A DNA stretch of 64,000 bases, taken from positions 4,882,001 to 4,946,000 of the forward strand of contig NW_027464601.1 of the NCBI RefSeq assembly GCF_043290135.1, given 5' to 3'. Positions within the stretch are counted from its first letter, which is position 1. Each line of letters starts with the position of its first letter. The stretch is from Rhipicephalus microplus. Its lineage: Eukaryota; Arthropoda; Arachnida; Ixodida; Ixodidae. The notes under the pieces are model-generated. The model was not told where the DNA came from and made no database searches. It saw only the letters and a list, made by a program, of their open reading frames with translations. The position numbers and the translations under genes are program-made. Below, one piece after another: positions 1 to 10,935 of the stretch.

Positions 1-2
1 TG

Positions 3-932
3 CAATGTCAGCGTCACAAACGTCCATCAACTGATCCAGCTGGTCTTCTACAGCCGATGCCTACTCCAAGCGCACCTTTCGAACAAGTGGGCATTGACTT
101 TCTAGGCCCCTTCCCAAAATCGGCTAAGGGCAACCGGTGGATAATTGTTTGCGTCGACTACCACACACGCTACTGCGAGACGGCAGCCGTCCCCTCCGCA
201 ACTGCCAGTGAAGTCTCGTCGTTTTTGTTACAGTACGTCATCCTCCGACATGGGCCACCTCGCCTGATTATCAGTGATCGTGGACGACAATTCACAGCGG
301 ATGTCGTGGAGGAGCTACTCCGTTTATGTGAATCCCGCCTGCGTCACTCGACACCATACCACCCCCAAACTAATGGGCTGACGGAGCGTACCAACCGCAC
401 CATTATCAACATGTTGTCTATGTATGTCTCATGCGACCACAAGAACTGGGATGACGTACTCCCGTTCATTACTTACGCGTTCAACACCGCGAAGCATGAG
501 ATTACAGGCTATAGCCCTTTCTTTTTGCTTTATGCACGTTCGCCCCGGCACCCAATCGACACAATATTGCCTTTCTGTGACCACGACAACGTCACTGTCG
601 CCGAGACTCTCTGCCTCGCCGAAGAGGCGCGTCGCATAGCTCGACTACGCACATTGGCATCGCAAGACAAAGCGAAGGCACGCTATGACATTCACCATCG
701 ACCAGTGATTTATCGCCGTGGTGATCTGGTGTGGTTGTGGACTCCGATGCGCAAGCGCGGGTTATGCCAAAAGTTTTTGGCCACTTACGATGGACCTTTT
801 GTCATCGTCGACAGACTTACAGAGGTCAACTATGTAATAGCTCGTCTCACGGCGAGTGGTCGACGAGCTGCCAAAACTCAATTGGTTCATGTTGCGCTCC
901 TGAAACTGTACACGCCACGACAACTTGACTGA
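3..932 (+). CDS. Ty3/Gypsy integrase, C-terminal part of pol (5' end outside window)
   Basis: This is the integrase end of a Gypsy-type pol, which would insert the element's cDNA into chromosomes. The frame is open from base 3, ahead of the first ATG at 57, so the gene enters from outside the window. The first codons encode the last Cys of the HHCC zinc-binding domain (QCQRHKRP). The DDE core follows: Asp in VGIDFLGPF, Asp in IISDRGRQF and Glu in TNGLTERTNRT. A GPF/Y-type C-terminal module (GDLVWLWTP ... YDGPFVIVDR) precedes a TGA stop at 930-932. All three catalytic residues are present and about 310 codons have no interruption, unlike the two other Gypsy elements here. It may belong to a younger copy, but the rest of pol cannot be seen. 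Confidence 0.9.
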   Translation, partial: QCQRHKRPSTDPAGLLQPMPTPSAPFEQVGIDFLGPFPKSAKGNRWIIVCVDYHTRYCETAAVPSATASEVSSFLLQYVILRHGPPRLIISDRGRQFTADVVEELLRLCESRLRHSTPYHPQTNGLTERTNRTIINMLSMYVSCDHKNWDDVLPFITYAFNTAKHEITGYSPFFLLYARSPRHPIDTILPFCDHDNVTVAETLCLAEEARRIARLRTLASQDKAKARYDIHHRPVIYRRGDLVWLWTPMRKRGLCQKFLATYDGPFVIVDRLTEVNYVIARLTASGRRAAKTQLVHVALLKLYTPRQLD

Positions 933-966
933 CTCGTCCGGCGGCCTTCGTCTGCGCGGAGAGGAA

Positions 967-1143
967 TGTTGCGTACATGCACGAAGAAAAAGAAGCGTAT
1001 ACGGTGAACGCACTGGTGGCGCAGAGCGAGAGAAGAAGAAGAGGATCAGGAGGATCTTTAACCAGTCGGCCGCTTCTGAGCTGCCCCTCACGACCTAATA
1101 AACGGCCCCTTTCAACGTCTACCAGTCTCTTTCAAACGTAACA
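967..1143 (+). repeat. Probable 3' LTR of the left-edge Gypsy element
   Basis: A purine-rich tract (GCGGAGAGGAA) follows the integrase stop and could be the polypurine tract. The next base starts a 177-bp segment that begins TGTTGCG and ends CGTAACA, with an AATAAA at about 1098. The bases after it (1144-1147) are ATAT, the same 4-bp target seen at the two complete Gypsy elements in this window. The matching 5' LTR lies outside the window, so the borders are inferred from TG...CA ends and context only. Confidence 0.5.
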
Positions 1144-1147
1144 ATAT

Positions 1148-3190
1148 TATTTTTCATCAAAATATCTTTTCTTTGAAGTAGTCACAGCTCAGATATTCAT
1201 ACGAAGTGCAATATAGCAATGAGAAAATGCAAACATAACACACTTTGGCTAAATTCTTGCAGAGGTATGTGGCCGAAAATTTGTATAATATTGCCGAGTT
1301 TCAAACACCTCACATAAGCTCATTTACTTAACATGAACCAAAATTGGTATAAAAAAGGTGCGGTACTTGTAAAATATTTTTTTCCACAAACAACACTCAA
1401 ACAACGGTCTGGAAAGTTTGAAAGGCAACCACGTGACCAAAAACTTTTTTCTCTCCGAAATATTCAAGCAGTTCACTGTTTTCAGTGCATTAAATCAGCA
1501 CGATTTTTTTTTTCATACACATTTGCCTTAGCCGAAAATTGGCTGGGAAATGTCGAATAATGTGACCTAGTTACCTTCACTAAATGACCATTGCATACTG
1601 CTAAATTAGGGCCATTTGTTTCAATTGAGCTGTCAGGGTTAGAAAGCAGAATTCCTTCCCGATGCAGCGTAGGCTGTTCTGTGCTGTGCGTGTTGTGTTC
1701 CCAGATAGATACGCTGCCCAGTCTTACATTTTGGCTGCAACACATGCTTAGATACCGTGCAGTATGTATAACATTAAAGGGTTTTTGTGCAACAAAACAC
1801 TAATAATACGCTTCACATAGCGAAAATACCTTTAACATCTGAAGTACTTAGCGAAGTTACTCGCCAAAGCGAGGCGATGGCAATAAAACTCTGAATAACA
1901 AGAGTATTTTGAAAGTTACACATGATGGAAACAATCTGAATAAAATGTGCTCGAACGTTGGCAGTTATGTTCAAACAAGCGTTTGCGCGGTTCAAATAGG
2001 CAATTCGACCACGCACGCAGATTAAAGGTCTATTCAAACAAAAGTCCAGCTTCAACGCTCGATCCGCTACATAGGCACGGTTTCAAACTACGTTGCGGGT
2101 GAACGAAAATACCGGTGAAGACAAATTTAACGAAATTGAATGTATTAGCAACCAGGCAAACTTCGCTAGGCGCACCTAACGCGAAACAATATGCTGTGTG
2201 TTCACCCGATGCATCAACCCGAGTTATCACGGTAGTGTTACCGCACAAAACCAAAAAGAACCGAAAAGAACGACATGGACACCAAGCGTTTGTTTTCCGT
2301 TCTCGGTGTTTTTGTGCAATAAGAAAAAAAAAGAAAGTAAATGAACTACCGACATGCCCAAGCATATGCGTCTTACATACGGTTGATGCTTTGAGCTAAC
2401 TGGCGCCGTCCCCACACATGTATTAATTAGTAAACTAAAATTGATGTGCAGCACGAGCGGGCACCGTTAAAAACGTCTGCGAACAAAGGGCACCGCAAAA
2501 ATCTGTTCAATTTCTTCGCTGAACTTCAGCGGCGCACGCTCACTCTGTTTTTTACTCCAAACAATCTAAAAAAACAAACAAAAAAACTTGCCCACAATCA
2601 CACTTCGCCATCATCCCCGGGAAACAGTTCGGACAAATATTCTAGCTAAGTAAACATATGCTGATTTGTCATCAACTAGTTGAAAACAAAATTGTTTGAA
2701 GGCGTTATTCTCGTGCTCACGCAGTTAACAAAGCGCTGAACGGAACAACGTAAGAGCGGTACTCACTATTTCACTTCGAGTGCTCCACAATATGAATCCA
2801 CAGGTCCAGTCTTCAGGATAGTGCACCTTCGCAATAATCAGCACTGACAGAACACACTGGTGGAGCACAGAGAGCAGGCACATTTCAAATTAAACACCGA
2901 CTAATAAACTATACCGATCGAGAAACCACACGCACACACACGGGAGGGTTCATCGCCAGCGCACGCAGTGATATGTAAGACGATGTCGACCCCTTTCCCG
3001 CGCTGTGCCCCAGCGCGCAGCAATACCGGGCCGCCACGGAGGAAGGCGGGCAGCCAAGGTTGTCTAGGCGACAAGACTTGATGGCGCCTTGTGGCGCTCT
3101 CAGACCGGCTAGATGCGGTTTAACGCATGCTCCGGCCCTCTGCTGATAACGCGGGTGATGTTTTTTTTTTGTTTGCGGCAGTGATCTGTT
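1148..3190. other. Anonymous AT-rich DNA with a GC-rich patch
   Basis: I see no recognisable coding region. The frames here are short and carry no motifs. A GC-rich stretch around 2940-3150 could be promoter-like or part of an old repeat, but nothing in it decides this. Confidence 0.4.
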
Positions 3191-3225
3191 GAGTTATGCA
3201 GGCAGGCAGGCAAAGAACTTTATTA
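3187..3225 (-). repeat. LINE-type 3' terminus with short tetranucleotide tail
   Basis: Read on the minus strand this is an AATAAAG-like polyadenylation sequence followed by a (TGCC)n tail. This is a typical 3' end of a non-LTR element or retroposon. Nothing recognisable remains of a body. It is small and could be chance. Confidence 0.3.
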
Positions 3226-3526
3226 GTATCCGGAGGCGGCGCATCTGAATCGCAGTGAACTTTGTGACGGTGAAGTGCGGCCAGCACGAGCTACTAGTCA
3301 GAACGCGCATTTGTAATATTCAGGAGCAATGTTTAGCGCACCTTCGCCGGCTAATGTAGTGAATTTTGGTAATAAAGCTAAGCTGATGCTTTTAGCTTAG
3401 CTCTGTGGGTGTTTAGGGACTGCACATTCAAGGTCATGCAGGCGACATTTTATCAGCACTTTCATTTCGGTAATTACATTGCAACATTGCATGCAACGGC
3501 CGTCACACTATTCGATGAGAACATAT

Positions 3527-3665
3527 TGATACGCAACAGCCGGCACAGCCTGTCTGGAAGAAAGAGAAAGACGACGTTGGTGGCTGGTTGTTGATGAACT
3601 GTCGCCATCTTTTTCGCCGAGCACAGTGCATCGTATTTAATTTATTAAATAAGTTACCCGTAACA
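3527..3665 (+). repeat. 5' LTR of the Gypsy element at 3.5-8.6 kb
   Basis: Begins TGATACG and ends GTAACA. It is 139 bp long and matches 8459-8597 except at three positions. LTRs this short leave little room for promoter and terminator. An AT-rich stretch with TATTTAATTTATTAAATAAG near its end could serve these roles. Confidence 0.9.
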
Positions 3666-3698
3666 TTATTGGTGGAGGTGGACGACTCCCGTACCTCA

Positions 3699-4985
3699 AT
3701 GGAGACGCGCAGTGGTCGCCACACCGGGGACTCTTCGGCTACTTCAACTGCCAGTGCCTCATCCCCACCGGTCTCTCGATCCGAGTCGACAACCTACGTC
3801 ACCCTGCCACCCCTGCGGGATCCTGGAACTTTCTCCGCTGACGGCACCATCGACGTTGACTCCTGGCTGCACCGGTACTAGCGAGTCAGTGCTACCCACC
3901 GCTGGGATCCCACGCTCATGCTCGCCATTGTTGTGTTCTATCTCGACGGCACGCCGCTGACATGGTTCGAAACCAACGAAGCCGAAATCACAAGCTGGGA
4001 TATTTTCAAATCGAAGATCCGTGATCTTTACGGCGATTCATCTGGTCGTCAGCTCAATGCCAAGAAGACTCTCGCCACTCGCGCCCAGACCTCTACTGAA
4101 TCGTACGTCTCATACATTCTTGACGTCTTGGCGCTTTGTACCAAGGTCGACCAGCGCATGTCAGAAGAAGAAAAAGTTAACCATGTCCTCAAAGGGATTG
4201 CTGACGATGCCTTCAACCAGCTGGTTTTTAATAATGTCACGAGTATCGACACGATTCTTACAGAGTGCCGCCATCTAGAACAGGCTAAAGCCCGCTGCGT
4301 CACCCACGGCATCACGCGCCTGCCGAACACAGCTGCTACTTCCTCTTGTGATGACTCCGTCCGCCCAGTTCCCCGATGTGACAACCTCACCCACATCATT
4401 CGTCGATAGGTCGAGGCAGCCCAACCAGTAGCTACTCCATTTCCAACGCCTGATCCTTCACCGACCACTATCTCACTGATACAAGCCGTCGTTCGTCAAG
4501 AATAATCGAACGTCGGCCTACACCCCATTCAACCAGTCTACTCTGCCGAGCCTTTTTATCGTCGCCCATCCGCTCCTCGATTTGGTTCCAACTACTCTCG
4601 ACAGCGCAATTTGTCCGAATGGCGTACACTGGACGACAAGCCCATATGCTTCAACTGCCGACGTGTCGGTCATATTGCTCGCCACTGCCGCAATCACTGG
4701 GCTCCGCCGGCACGCTATGGGCCTCCTACCCAAGCCACTTCTGACCACCAGTCGTCCTCAACATTTGATTTTGGTTCTCCTATGCCGACCACAACCTCTG
4801 ATTCTGCCGCACCTCTGACGAGACCTCGCTACGCCCGCTCACCATCCCCTGCTCGCCGTCAATCTCGTTCGCCCCCACAACGCCGTCCTGCCTCTCACCT
4901 ATTCGCAGCGCCCCCGACCGGAAAACTAGGCAGTGCAGCTTCTGGAGGTGAAGCTGCATTGACGACGACCTCTGCAAGAAATCCT
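3699..4985 (+). pseudogene. Gag of the Gypsy element (three in-frame stops)
   Basis: Gag would form the particle that packages element RNA. The likely start is the ATG at 3699, reading METRSGRH, shortly after the candidate primer-binding site. The same frame continues to the protease but meets TAG at 3879, TAG at 4407 and TAA at 4503, all removable by single substitutions. Regions in order: a Ser/Thr-rich start; a retrotransposon-gag core (about 3820-4310, with DVDSWLHRY, LTWFETNEAEI and NHVLKGIADDAFN); a basic, Pro-rich linker; and a CCHC zinc knuckle at 4648-4689 (CFNC RRVGH IARHC). An Arg/Ser-Pro-rich tail leads into protease without a frame change, implying a Gag-Pro fusion in the parent. 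Confidence 0.85.
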
Positions 4986-5620
4986 CGTGTAACATTACCG
5001 ACCACCAGGAATCTGTTAAACGTTACTTTAGACAATGTACCTGTGCGCGCTTTGATCGATACCGGCGTGCATGTGTCCATAATGAGTGCTGCTCTTCGTC
5101 GCCGCCTAAAGAAAGTTGTCACACCCGCCTTGAATCGAGCCGTTCGAGTCGCCGACGGAAGAACTGCCGCGATTATTGGCATGTGCTCTACCCGTGTGAC
5201 TATCGCCGATAGAAGCACTGCTGTTCTTTTCACCGTTATAGAAAATTGTCCTCATGAAGTAATTCTAGGCATGAATTTTCTAATCGCTCACTCGGCCCTT
5301 ATAGATTGTTCAGCTGGCTGTCTTGACCTTGAAATGCCTCTACTTTCTGATCTGACCAACCCACCCCAAAGTCGCCTTTGCTGCATTGATTTCGCACGCC
5401 TTTCGCCTAACTGTGTCACACATATCGACCTCTTCTCTACACCACCTGTACCTGACGGCGATTACATGGTGGCACCAATTCATGCCGTGATGCTTACGCA
5501 TGGCGTCGCTGTTCCGCACACCATTTTGACAATCGTTGAAAACCACACATGCCTTCCTATTGTCAATTTTGCCCTCACTGCCCAAATTCTCCCACAAGGA
5601 AGAATTTGGGCAGTGAGGCA
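4986..5620 (+). pseudogene. Aspartic protease (retropepsin) and pol linker of the Gypsy element
   Basis: The retropepsin active site is visible as ALIDTG (DTG at 5058-5066), followed by VHVSIM, with EVILGMNFL downstream as the family's hydrophobic C-terminal motif. It would cut the Gag-Pol polyprotein. The domain itself is uninterrupted and in frame with the zinc knuckle. The frame is lost close to a perfect 18-bp inverted repeat at 5573-5618, after which reverse transcriptase reads in another frame. It is called broken because the polyprotein it belongs to is interrupted on both sides. Confidence 0.8.
5573..5618. repeat. Perfect 18-bp inverted repeat at the protease/RT frame change
   Basis: The arms at 5573-5590 and 5601-5618 are exact reverse complements (CCTCACTGCCCAAATTCT) around a 10-nt loop. 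The RNA would fold into a strong stem. It lies where the reading frame switches from Gag-Pro to reverse transcriptase, so it could be a programmed frameshift stimulator or the scar of a template switch that caused the frameshift. Confidence 0.85.
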
Positions 5621-7115
5621 GCCGAAATTACTGCTCTACAAGACCATACGGCTGAACCCTTCAGAGTGGATGATTGCTGCACCTCAGGCAATGAACCAAC
5701 TTTATCACGTTCATCGGGCGTCGACGTTGACCACATGGTGCCATCAGACCTCGCTCCTGATCAAGCTGAAGCCCTTCGTCAAGTCCTGGAGTCCTATAGT
5801 GACATTTTCGACTTCGCCAGCACGGCTTTAAGCCGAACGAGTGTTGTTACTCATCGCATCAATACCGGTGTCGCGAGTCCCATTCACCGACGTCCATACC
5901 GTGTTTCCGCGTTCAAGCGCACAGTCATACAACAGGAAGTCGAAAAGATGCTCGCAAAAGACATAATCGAACCCTCTTGTAGCCCCTGGGCTTCTCCTGT
6001 CGTCCTGATCAGAAAGAAGGGTGGTACATGGCGCTTTTGTGTAGATTATAGGCATCTCAACAAAATTACGAAGAAAGATGTTTATCCGTTGCCTAAAATC
6101 GACGATGCCTTAGACTGCTTTTACGGTGCTACGTATTTTTCCACTATCGACCTTCGATCTGGCTATTGGAAGATCGCTGTGGATGAGATGGACCGTGAGA
6201 AGACCGCATTCGTCACTCCTGACGGGCTTTATCACTTCAAAGTTATGCCCTTTGGTCTCTGTAATGCGCCGGCCACATTCGAAAGAATGATGGACTCGTT
6301 GCTCCAAGGGTTTAAATGGTCAACCTGCTTATGTTATTTAGACGACGTTATCGTTTTCTCGCCCACATTCACTCCCATCTCAAGCGTTTATCGGCGATTC
6401 TTGCAGTTTTTTGTAGAGCCGGACTTCAACTGAACTCGTCAAAATGCCACTTTGCTCGTCGTCAAATAACCGTACTTGGCCACATCGTCGATGCCGCAAG
6501 AGTCCGCCCAGATCCCGAGAAAATTCGCGCCGTCACGGACTTTCCTGTTCCGAAGTCAACAAAGGACGTTCGCAGTTTTGTGGGCTTGTGCTCCTACTTT
6601 CGACGGTTTGTTAAGGACTTCGCCATCATTGCACACCCACTCTCAAACCTCCTGATGAAGGACACCCCGTTTTTCGGGGCGCTGATCAAGCCTCATCTTT
6701 ATCCCAGCTCACGACGCTCCTTACAACACCGCCGATTTTAGCCCCTTTCGATCCATCAGCTCCAACCGAGGTTCGCACTGACGCTAGTGGGCATGACATC
6801 TGGGCAATGCTAATGCAACATCAACGCGGACATGACCGTGTTATAGCATATGCAAGCCGCCTGCTTTCTACAGCCGAGCGCAACTATTCAATCATGGAAC
6901 GTGAATGTCTCGCTTTCGTGTGGGCAGTCGCGAAGTTTCGCCCATACTTATACGGGCGTCCATTCCGGGTAGTCACCGACCATCACGCGCTCTGCTGGCT
7001 GGCCTCACTCAAGGATCCCACAGGACGCTTCGCTCGTTGGTCCCTACGATTACAAGAATACACGTTCACCGTAACGTACAAAACAGGGCGGTCACACCAA
7101 GATGCTGATTGCTGA
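5600..7115 (+). pseudogene. Reverse transcriptase and RNase H of the Gypsy element
   Basis: The RT core is well kept: RRPYRVS, SPWASPVVLIRKK, RFCVDYRHLNKIT, FSTIDLRSGYW, MPFGLCNAPATFERMMD and the catalytic YLDD at 6335-6346. Just after it the frame shifts (about 6360-6380), and the thumb continues in frame +1 ([29 protein letters not shown]). Another disruption lies near 6690-6740. RNase H then follows: [38 protein letters not shown] and [16 protein letters not shown], ending at a TGA (7113-7115) where an Asp-Ala-Asp tether to integrase would continue. At least two frameshifts and one stop make it non-functional, although the RT active-site residues are unchanged. Confidence 0.88.
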
Positions 7116-8450
7116 TCACGCTACCCTGTGGAAGAGGCTGCCCATACTGACACCTTTCCAGACCTTCTGTCTGTGACGCAGCTACTCAACCTTGGGCACG
7201 AACAACGCCTGGATGCTTCCCTGCGAACCATCATTGGCAAACTTGAGTCAAGGCCTCGTGACGCATCTCTACAAATGTTCCTGGTAAAAGACGGCATCCT
7301 GTATCGCCGTAACCTCGATCCATATGGCCATGACTTGCTCCCCGTCATACCAGCACATCTTCGTGCGACTGTTCTCAACCAACTTCATGACGCTCCTTTG
7401 GCGGGCCACTTGGGCGTCTCTCGCACATGCGACCGTGTACGTCGTCGTTTCTTTTGGCCTGGTCTTGCCCGCTCTGTTCGACGCTACGTCGCCGCTTGTG
7501 AACCCTGCCAGCACCGCAAAAAGCCATCTTCCCTACCAGCTGGATTCCTTCAGCCGATCGACATTCCCATTGAACCTTTTTTTCGAGTAGCCCTCGACCT
7601 GCTTGGCCCATTCCCGATCTCCAGCTCAGGCAACAAATGGATCGCTGTCGCCACTGACTATGCGACGCGGTACGCTATCACACGAGCACTTCCGACGAGT
7701 TGCGCAACCGATGTGGCGGACTTTCTGGTATATGATATTATTTTAAAACACGGAGCTCCACGCCAACTTCTCACTGACCGGGGCCGCACCTTCCTATCAG
7801 CTGTCGTTGATGAAATCCTGCGCTCTTGCTCTCCCAAGCACGTTTGCCATTTCGTACTATCCGCAAACGAACGGTCTTACGGAGCGCCTCAACCGCACCA
7901 TAACCGACATGCTTTCTAAATACGTAGCGGCTGACCACCAGGACTGGGACGTTCATTTGCCATTTGTGACGTTCGCATATAATTCGTCACTTCACGACAC
8001 TGCCGGCTATTCGCCATTCTATACGGCCGAGAGCCCGCCCTACCATTTGACACCTTGCTGCCCTCGGTCACGGAGTATGCCGGCGAAGCCATCGCGCGAG
8101 CCGACCACGCACGCCAACTCGCCCGCAGCCGCCTGCAGGCTTCACAGGAGCACCAAAGACAGCTCTACGATTCCCATCATCGAAACGTGCACTTTTCACC
8201 GGGTTCCCTTGTCCTCCTCTGGTCCCCCACTCGGCGTGTAGGGCTTTCTGAAAAACTGCTGTCACGCTACACTGGACATACCGCGTCGTTCGCCAGGTGA
8301 CTGACGTTACATACGAGATCATTCCAGCCGATTCAACGTCATCATCGTCACCTTCGAGTGGCATCGTGCACATAGCTCGACTCAAGCCCTATTACCCTCC
8401 TTCTACCGCATCCGAGTTGCTCAAGCACCGAGACGGTGCTTCTACCGCCG
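7116..8450 (+). pseudogene. Integrase of the Gypsy element
   Basis: The HHCC zinc-binding domain is recognisable (HLGVSRTCDRVRRRFFWPG ... CEPCQHRK). The DDE core follows: Asp in VALDLLGPF, Asp in LLTDRGRTF, then a frameshift at about 7830-7860, and Glu in TNGLTERLNRT in the next frame. A further shift near 8030-8055 leads to the C-terminal module (FSPGSLVLLWSPTRRVG), broken again near 8270. The last recognisable codons (IVHIARLKPYY) lie just before the polypurine tract. The copy at the left edge of the window keeps the same domains open, so the breaks here are secondary decay. Confidence 0.86.
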
Positions 8451-8458
8451 GGGGGTTA

Positions 8459-8597
8459 TGATACGCAACAGCCGGCACAGCCTGTCTGGAAGAAAGAGAA
8501 AGACGACGTTGGTGGCTGGTTGTTGATGAACTGTCGCCATCTTGTTCGCCGAGCACAGCGCATCGTATTTAATTTATTAAATAAGTTACCCGAAACA
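8459..8597 (+). repeat. 3' LTR of the Gypsy element at 3.5-8.6 kb
   Basis: 139 bp, from TGATACG to GAAACA, differing from the 5' LTR at three sites. It follows a G-rich tract and is followed directly by ATAT, the right-hand target duplication. Confidence 0.9.
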
Positions 8598-8601
8598 ATA
8601 T

Positions 8602-9612
8602 TGCCACGTGCCTACTGCTAGGAAGACGAAGACGACAGCGCATACGCGCATCTGCCCGCTTTTTTACAGCAACCAATAACGAGAAAGAAGAGGAACGCTC
8701 TGGCGCGCAGTAAATAAAAATACTGACCTGCTGCTACTTTCTGAACCTGTTAATTGGTACTTCTGTCTTCACGTTGCGACAATACATTTCTACTTAGCTT
8801 GCAGTCCTCAAAACAAGACCACGGCTGAAAATATTTCATTAATGCTGTTTTCTCACTACCAATAAAGTCAAGGCTTTGACCGAAGCACGTCTTCTGGGGA
8901 AGTTACATAAATTAAAGGAAGGGGATCCGAGAAAAAAACGGAGAGAGAGAGAGAGAACTAGAGAATTCATTTAGGCTCCCCTGAGGAGAGCTTTGTACGC
9001 AATTTAGTCAACAAGGCTCCCGTTATTGTGCCGAAGGCTGCGTGAAGGTCACCAAAATGTCCTTATTCCGCATTTTTCTTTATGGTCGGTGTCCTCTTCC
9101 TAATTTCCACGACGAAATCTTAAGGACACATGAAGATGAACATTCACTACAGTAATTAAATAAAACGTGCCTGCTAAAAATACATGACGCCAATGTTCAT
9201 TTTTAAGGGACGTGATGGCCTGCTGACGTGGTGGTTATGGCTAAACAACTGTGCTGTTTTTTTTTTGCAGGTGGTGGTTGTTTTATCTCCAGATTTAAAT
9301 GTTTCAATCTTATGGGGGACGGGGGGAGGGGGAGTGTTCTATGCATGGCTACACCAATGTGCGCAACATTAGCTTGTTCTGGTAAATCAGTGTACTTTGC
9401 GAGTGTTGACTAATTACGCAAACGACACAGATGAAAGAAACAGGTACAGGAGAATTAGCCCTTACTCTATTGAACAAGCGTCGCTCCTATTGTATTTTCC
9501 ATCTTATAGTAGTTTGCGTGCTTTATCGATGAAAACTGAGATTCGGTCACATTACTTTCTGCTTCGATTCATAAGTAGACTCGCCAGCAGCTAGTAGTGG
9601 GAGCCTTGCCGG
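8602..9612. other. Anonymous AT-rich DNA
   Basis: No coding region or repeat family recognised. There is a short GA-rich run near 8940-8955. The frames present have no motifs. Confidence 0.4.
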
Positions 9613-9660
9613 TATCGTATGGTGGTTTCGGGTCGTTAAACCCCACGCATCAATCAATTA
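9613..9660 (+). repeat. Ruka-type SINE, 3' tail fragment
   Basis: Only the terminal part of the tick SINE is present: a version of ATGGTGGTTTTGGGACGTTAA followed by the CATCAATCAATTA tail. This would be an extreme 5' truncation or an eroded copy. Confidence 0.65.
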
Positions 9661-10102
9661 TTTGTATTCTTGCTCATTACACCCCTAATATAAGGGTGTA
9701 AATGGGGTGTTTTGAGGATGTTTTAATTACGAACTCCTCAATTTTGAAAACTGGGGCGTAAAAGGGTGTCCATATGGGTGCTTTTATAGCGTACACCCAT
9801 TTTACATCTTTTAGGGTGTAAAATTTTTTGAGTGTACATTTGTAATTCTTACTTCATTATTTTACACATCACAAGGAACACAACGCTCGATCGAGTTAGG
9901 CGAACAAAGCTACTTCGTTTTTTCGTATGCGTATTATAGTGTAAACTTCTTTTCCGTCTTCATAATTTTGTTATGCTCTTTTGAGGTCCCCACAATTCAA
10001 CAATGTAAACACGCTAACTAAGAGTAAAGAAGCAAGGTATAGTAAATGTGAAATTGTACGTTTCGCCAGTGGTTTTTTGTTGCGAAGCGCTTCTTTCTGT
10101 AG

Positions 10103-10150
10103 TATCTATCTATCTATCTATCAATCTATCTATCAACTATCTATTTATCA

Positions 10151-10195
<45 letters not shown>
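10103..10195. repeat. (TATC)n microsatellite
   Basis: Tetranucleotide array of TATC/CTAT, interrupted in its first half and perfect in its second half. It gives spurious Tyr-Leu-Ser-Ile reading frames. Confidence 0.97.
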
Positions 10196-10720
10196 GCCAA
10201 CCACGTGCGTATGTTTCGCTGAGTATCCCATACTTATTTTGTCTGCTAGGTAAAGAGGCGATATGCGTAGTATATATCGCCGTTTATCATATACAGCACT
10301 ACATAATATATGTATCGCCTCCTTATCTCGGGGTAACTCAGAATTTGTACTCAGGGGTACGAAAGCTTGTCGAATACGTTTGACGGGTCATGGCATTATT
10401 AAATTGAAAATCCTGTTGTGTACGTACGTAGAGAAACGTTTTACTCCACACATTTATGGCACATAACCACATACCCCATGTGGTGGTATGCTGGTTGACG
10501 ACATGGGGGATTGACAGTTTGTGGACCATGGAGCGTTGGGAGCAGAAATTTGTCATTTAGATGCAATAGCGCCAGGAAAACCTGAAACGAGGAGACCCGA
10601 TGAATGCAAAAGGTAAATATTAGGGTTTTAATTTAGACCAGGCCTTATGCATGACAATCAAGTCCAGTACCACAGCACCGTTTTAGGTCTCGAAACTGCA
10701 TTGGAAAAACACCGTATTGG
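10196..10720. other. Anonymous DNA between microsatellite and SINE half
   Basis: No gene, RNA or repeat family that I recognise. Confidence 0.4.
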
Positions 10721-10721
10721 T

Positions 10722-10768
10722 TTGATTAATTGGTTGATATGTGGTGTTTCACGTTAGAACCACCATAT
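10722..10768 (-). repeat. Ruka-type SINE, 3' half (split by Gypsy insertion)
   Basis: Reads, on +, TTGATATGTGGTGTTTCACG then ACCACCATAT, which is the minus-strand 3' end of the SINE. It stops exactly at the Gypsy LTR. Its continuation, starting again with ATAT, is at 15965-16165. Confidence 0.85.
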
Positions 10769-10919
10769 TATGAGACTACGTCCGGTACGGCAGTAACCAG
10801 GTTCTATCTGTAATCCAGGTGCACGAGCCAAAGAGACCCAACCCGCGTGACATACGATGATCATCACTACAATGGTTTTGTTATACAGATGAAGATGAAG
10901 TACATAGTCAGTGCTCACA
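10769..10919 (-). repeat. 3' LTR of the minus-strand Gypsy element
   Basis: 151 bp, beginning TGTGAGC and ending CTCATA on the minus strand. The end is TA rather than the canonical CA, but the SINE halves on either side support this border. It is visibly diverged from the 5' LTR (more than ten differences), suggesting an older insertion than the + strand element. Confidence 0.88.
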
Positions 10920-10935
10920 CTATTTTCCCCCTTCG

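Larger units (their letters stand above)
3527..8597 (+). mobile_element. Complete Ty3/Gypsy LTR retrotransposon (inactivated)
   Basis: This is a 5,071-bp element bounded by two 139-bp LTRs that differ at 3 positions. It is flanked by ATAT at 3523-3526 and ATAT at 8598-8601, a 4-bp target duplication. A TGGTGGAGGTGG sequence just inside the 5' LTR (from 3670) sits where a tRNA primer-binding site is expected. A G-run (8451-8455) lies just before the 3' LTR as a candidate polypurine tract. Gag, protease, reverse transcriptase, RNase H and integrase follow in Gypsy order. Several stops and frameshifts make it non-autonomous. The near-identical LTRs mean insertion was not very ancient, so much of the damage accrued quickly or was inherited from a defective parent. 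I do not assign a clade. Confidence 0.92.

Noticed and set aside
2940..3150. GC-rich patch as a host promoter or CpG island
   Set aside because: No gene downstream and no defined core-promoter elements; kept only as a note.
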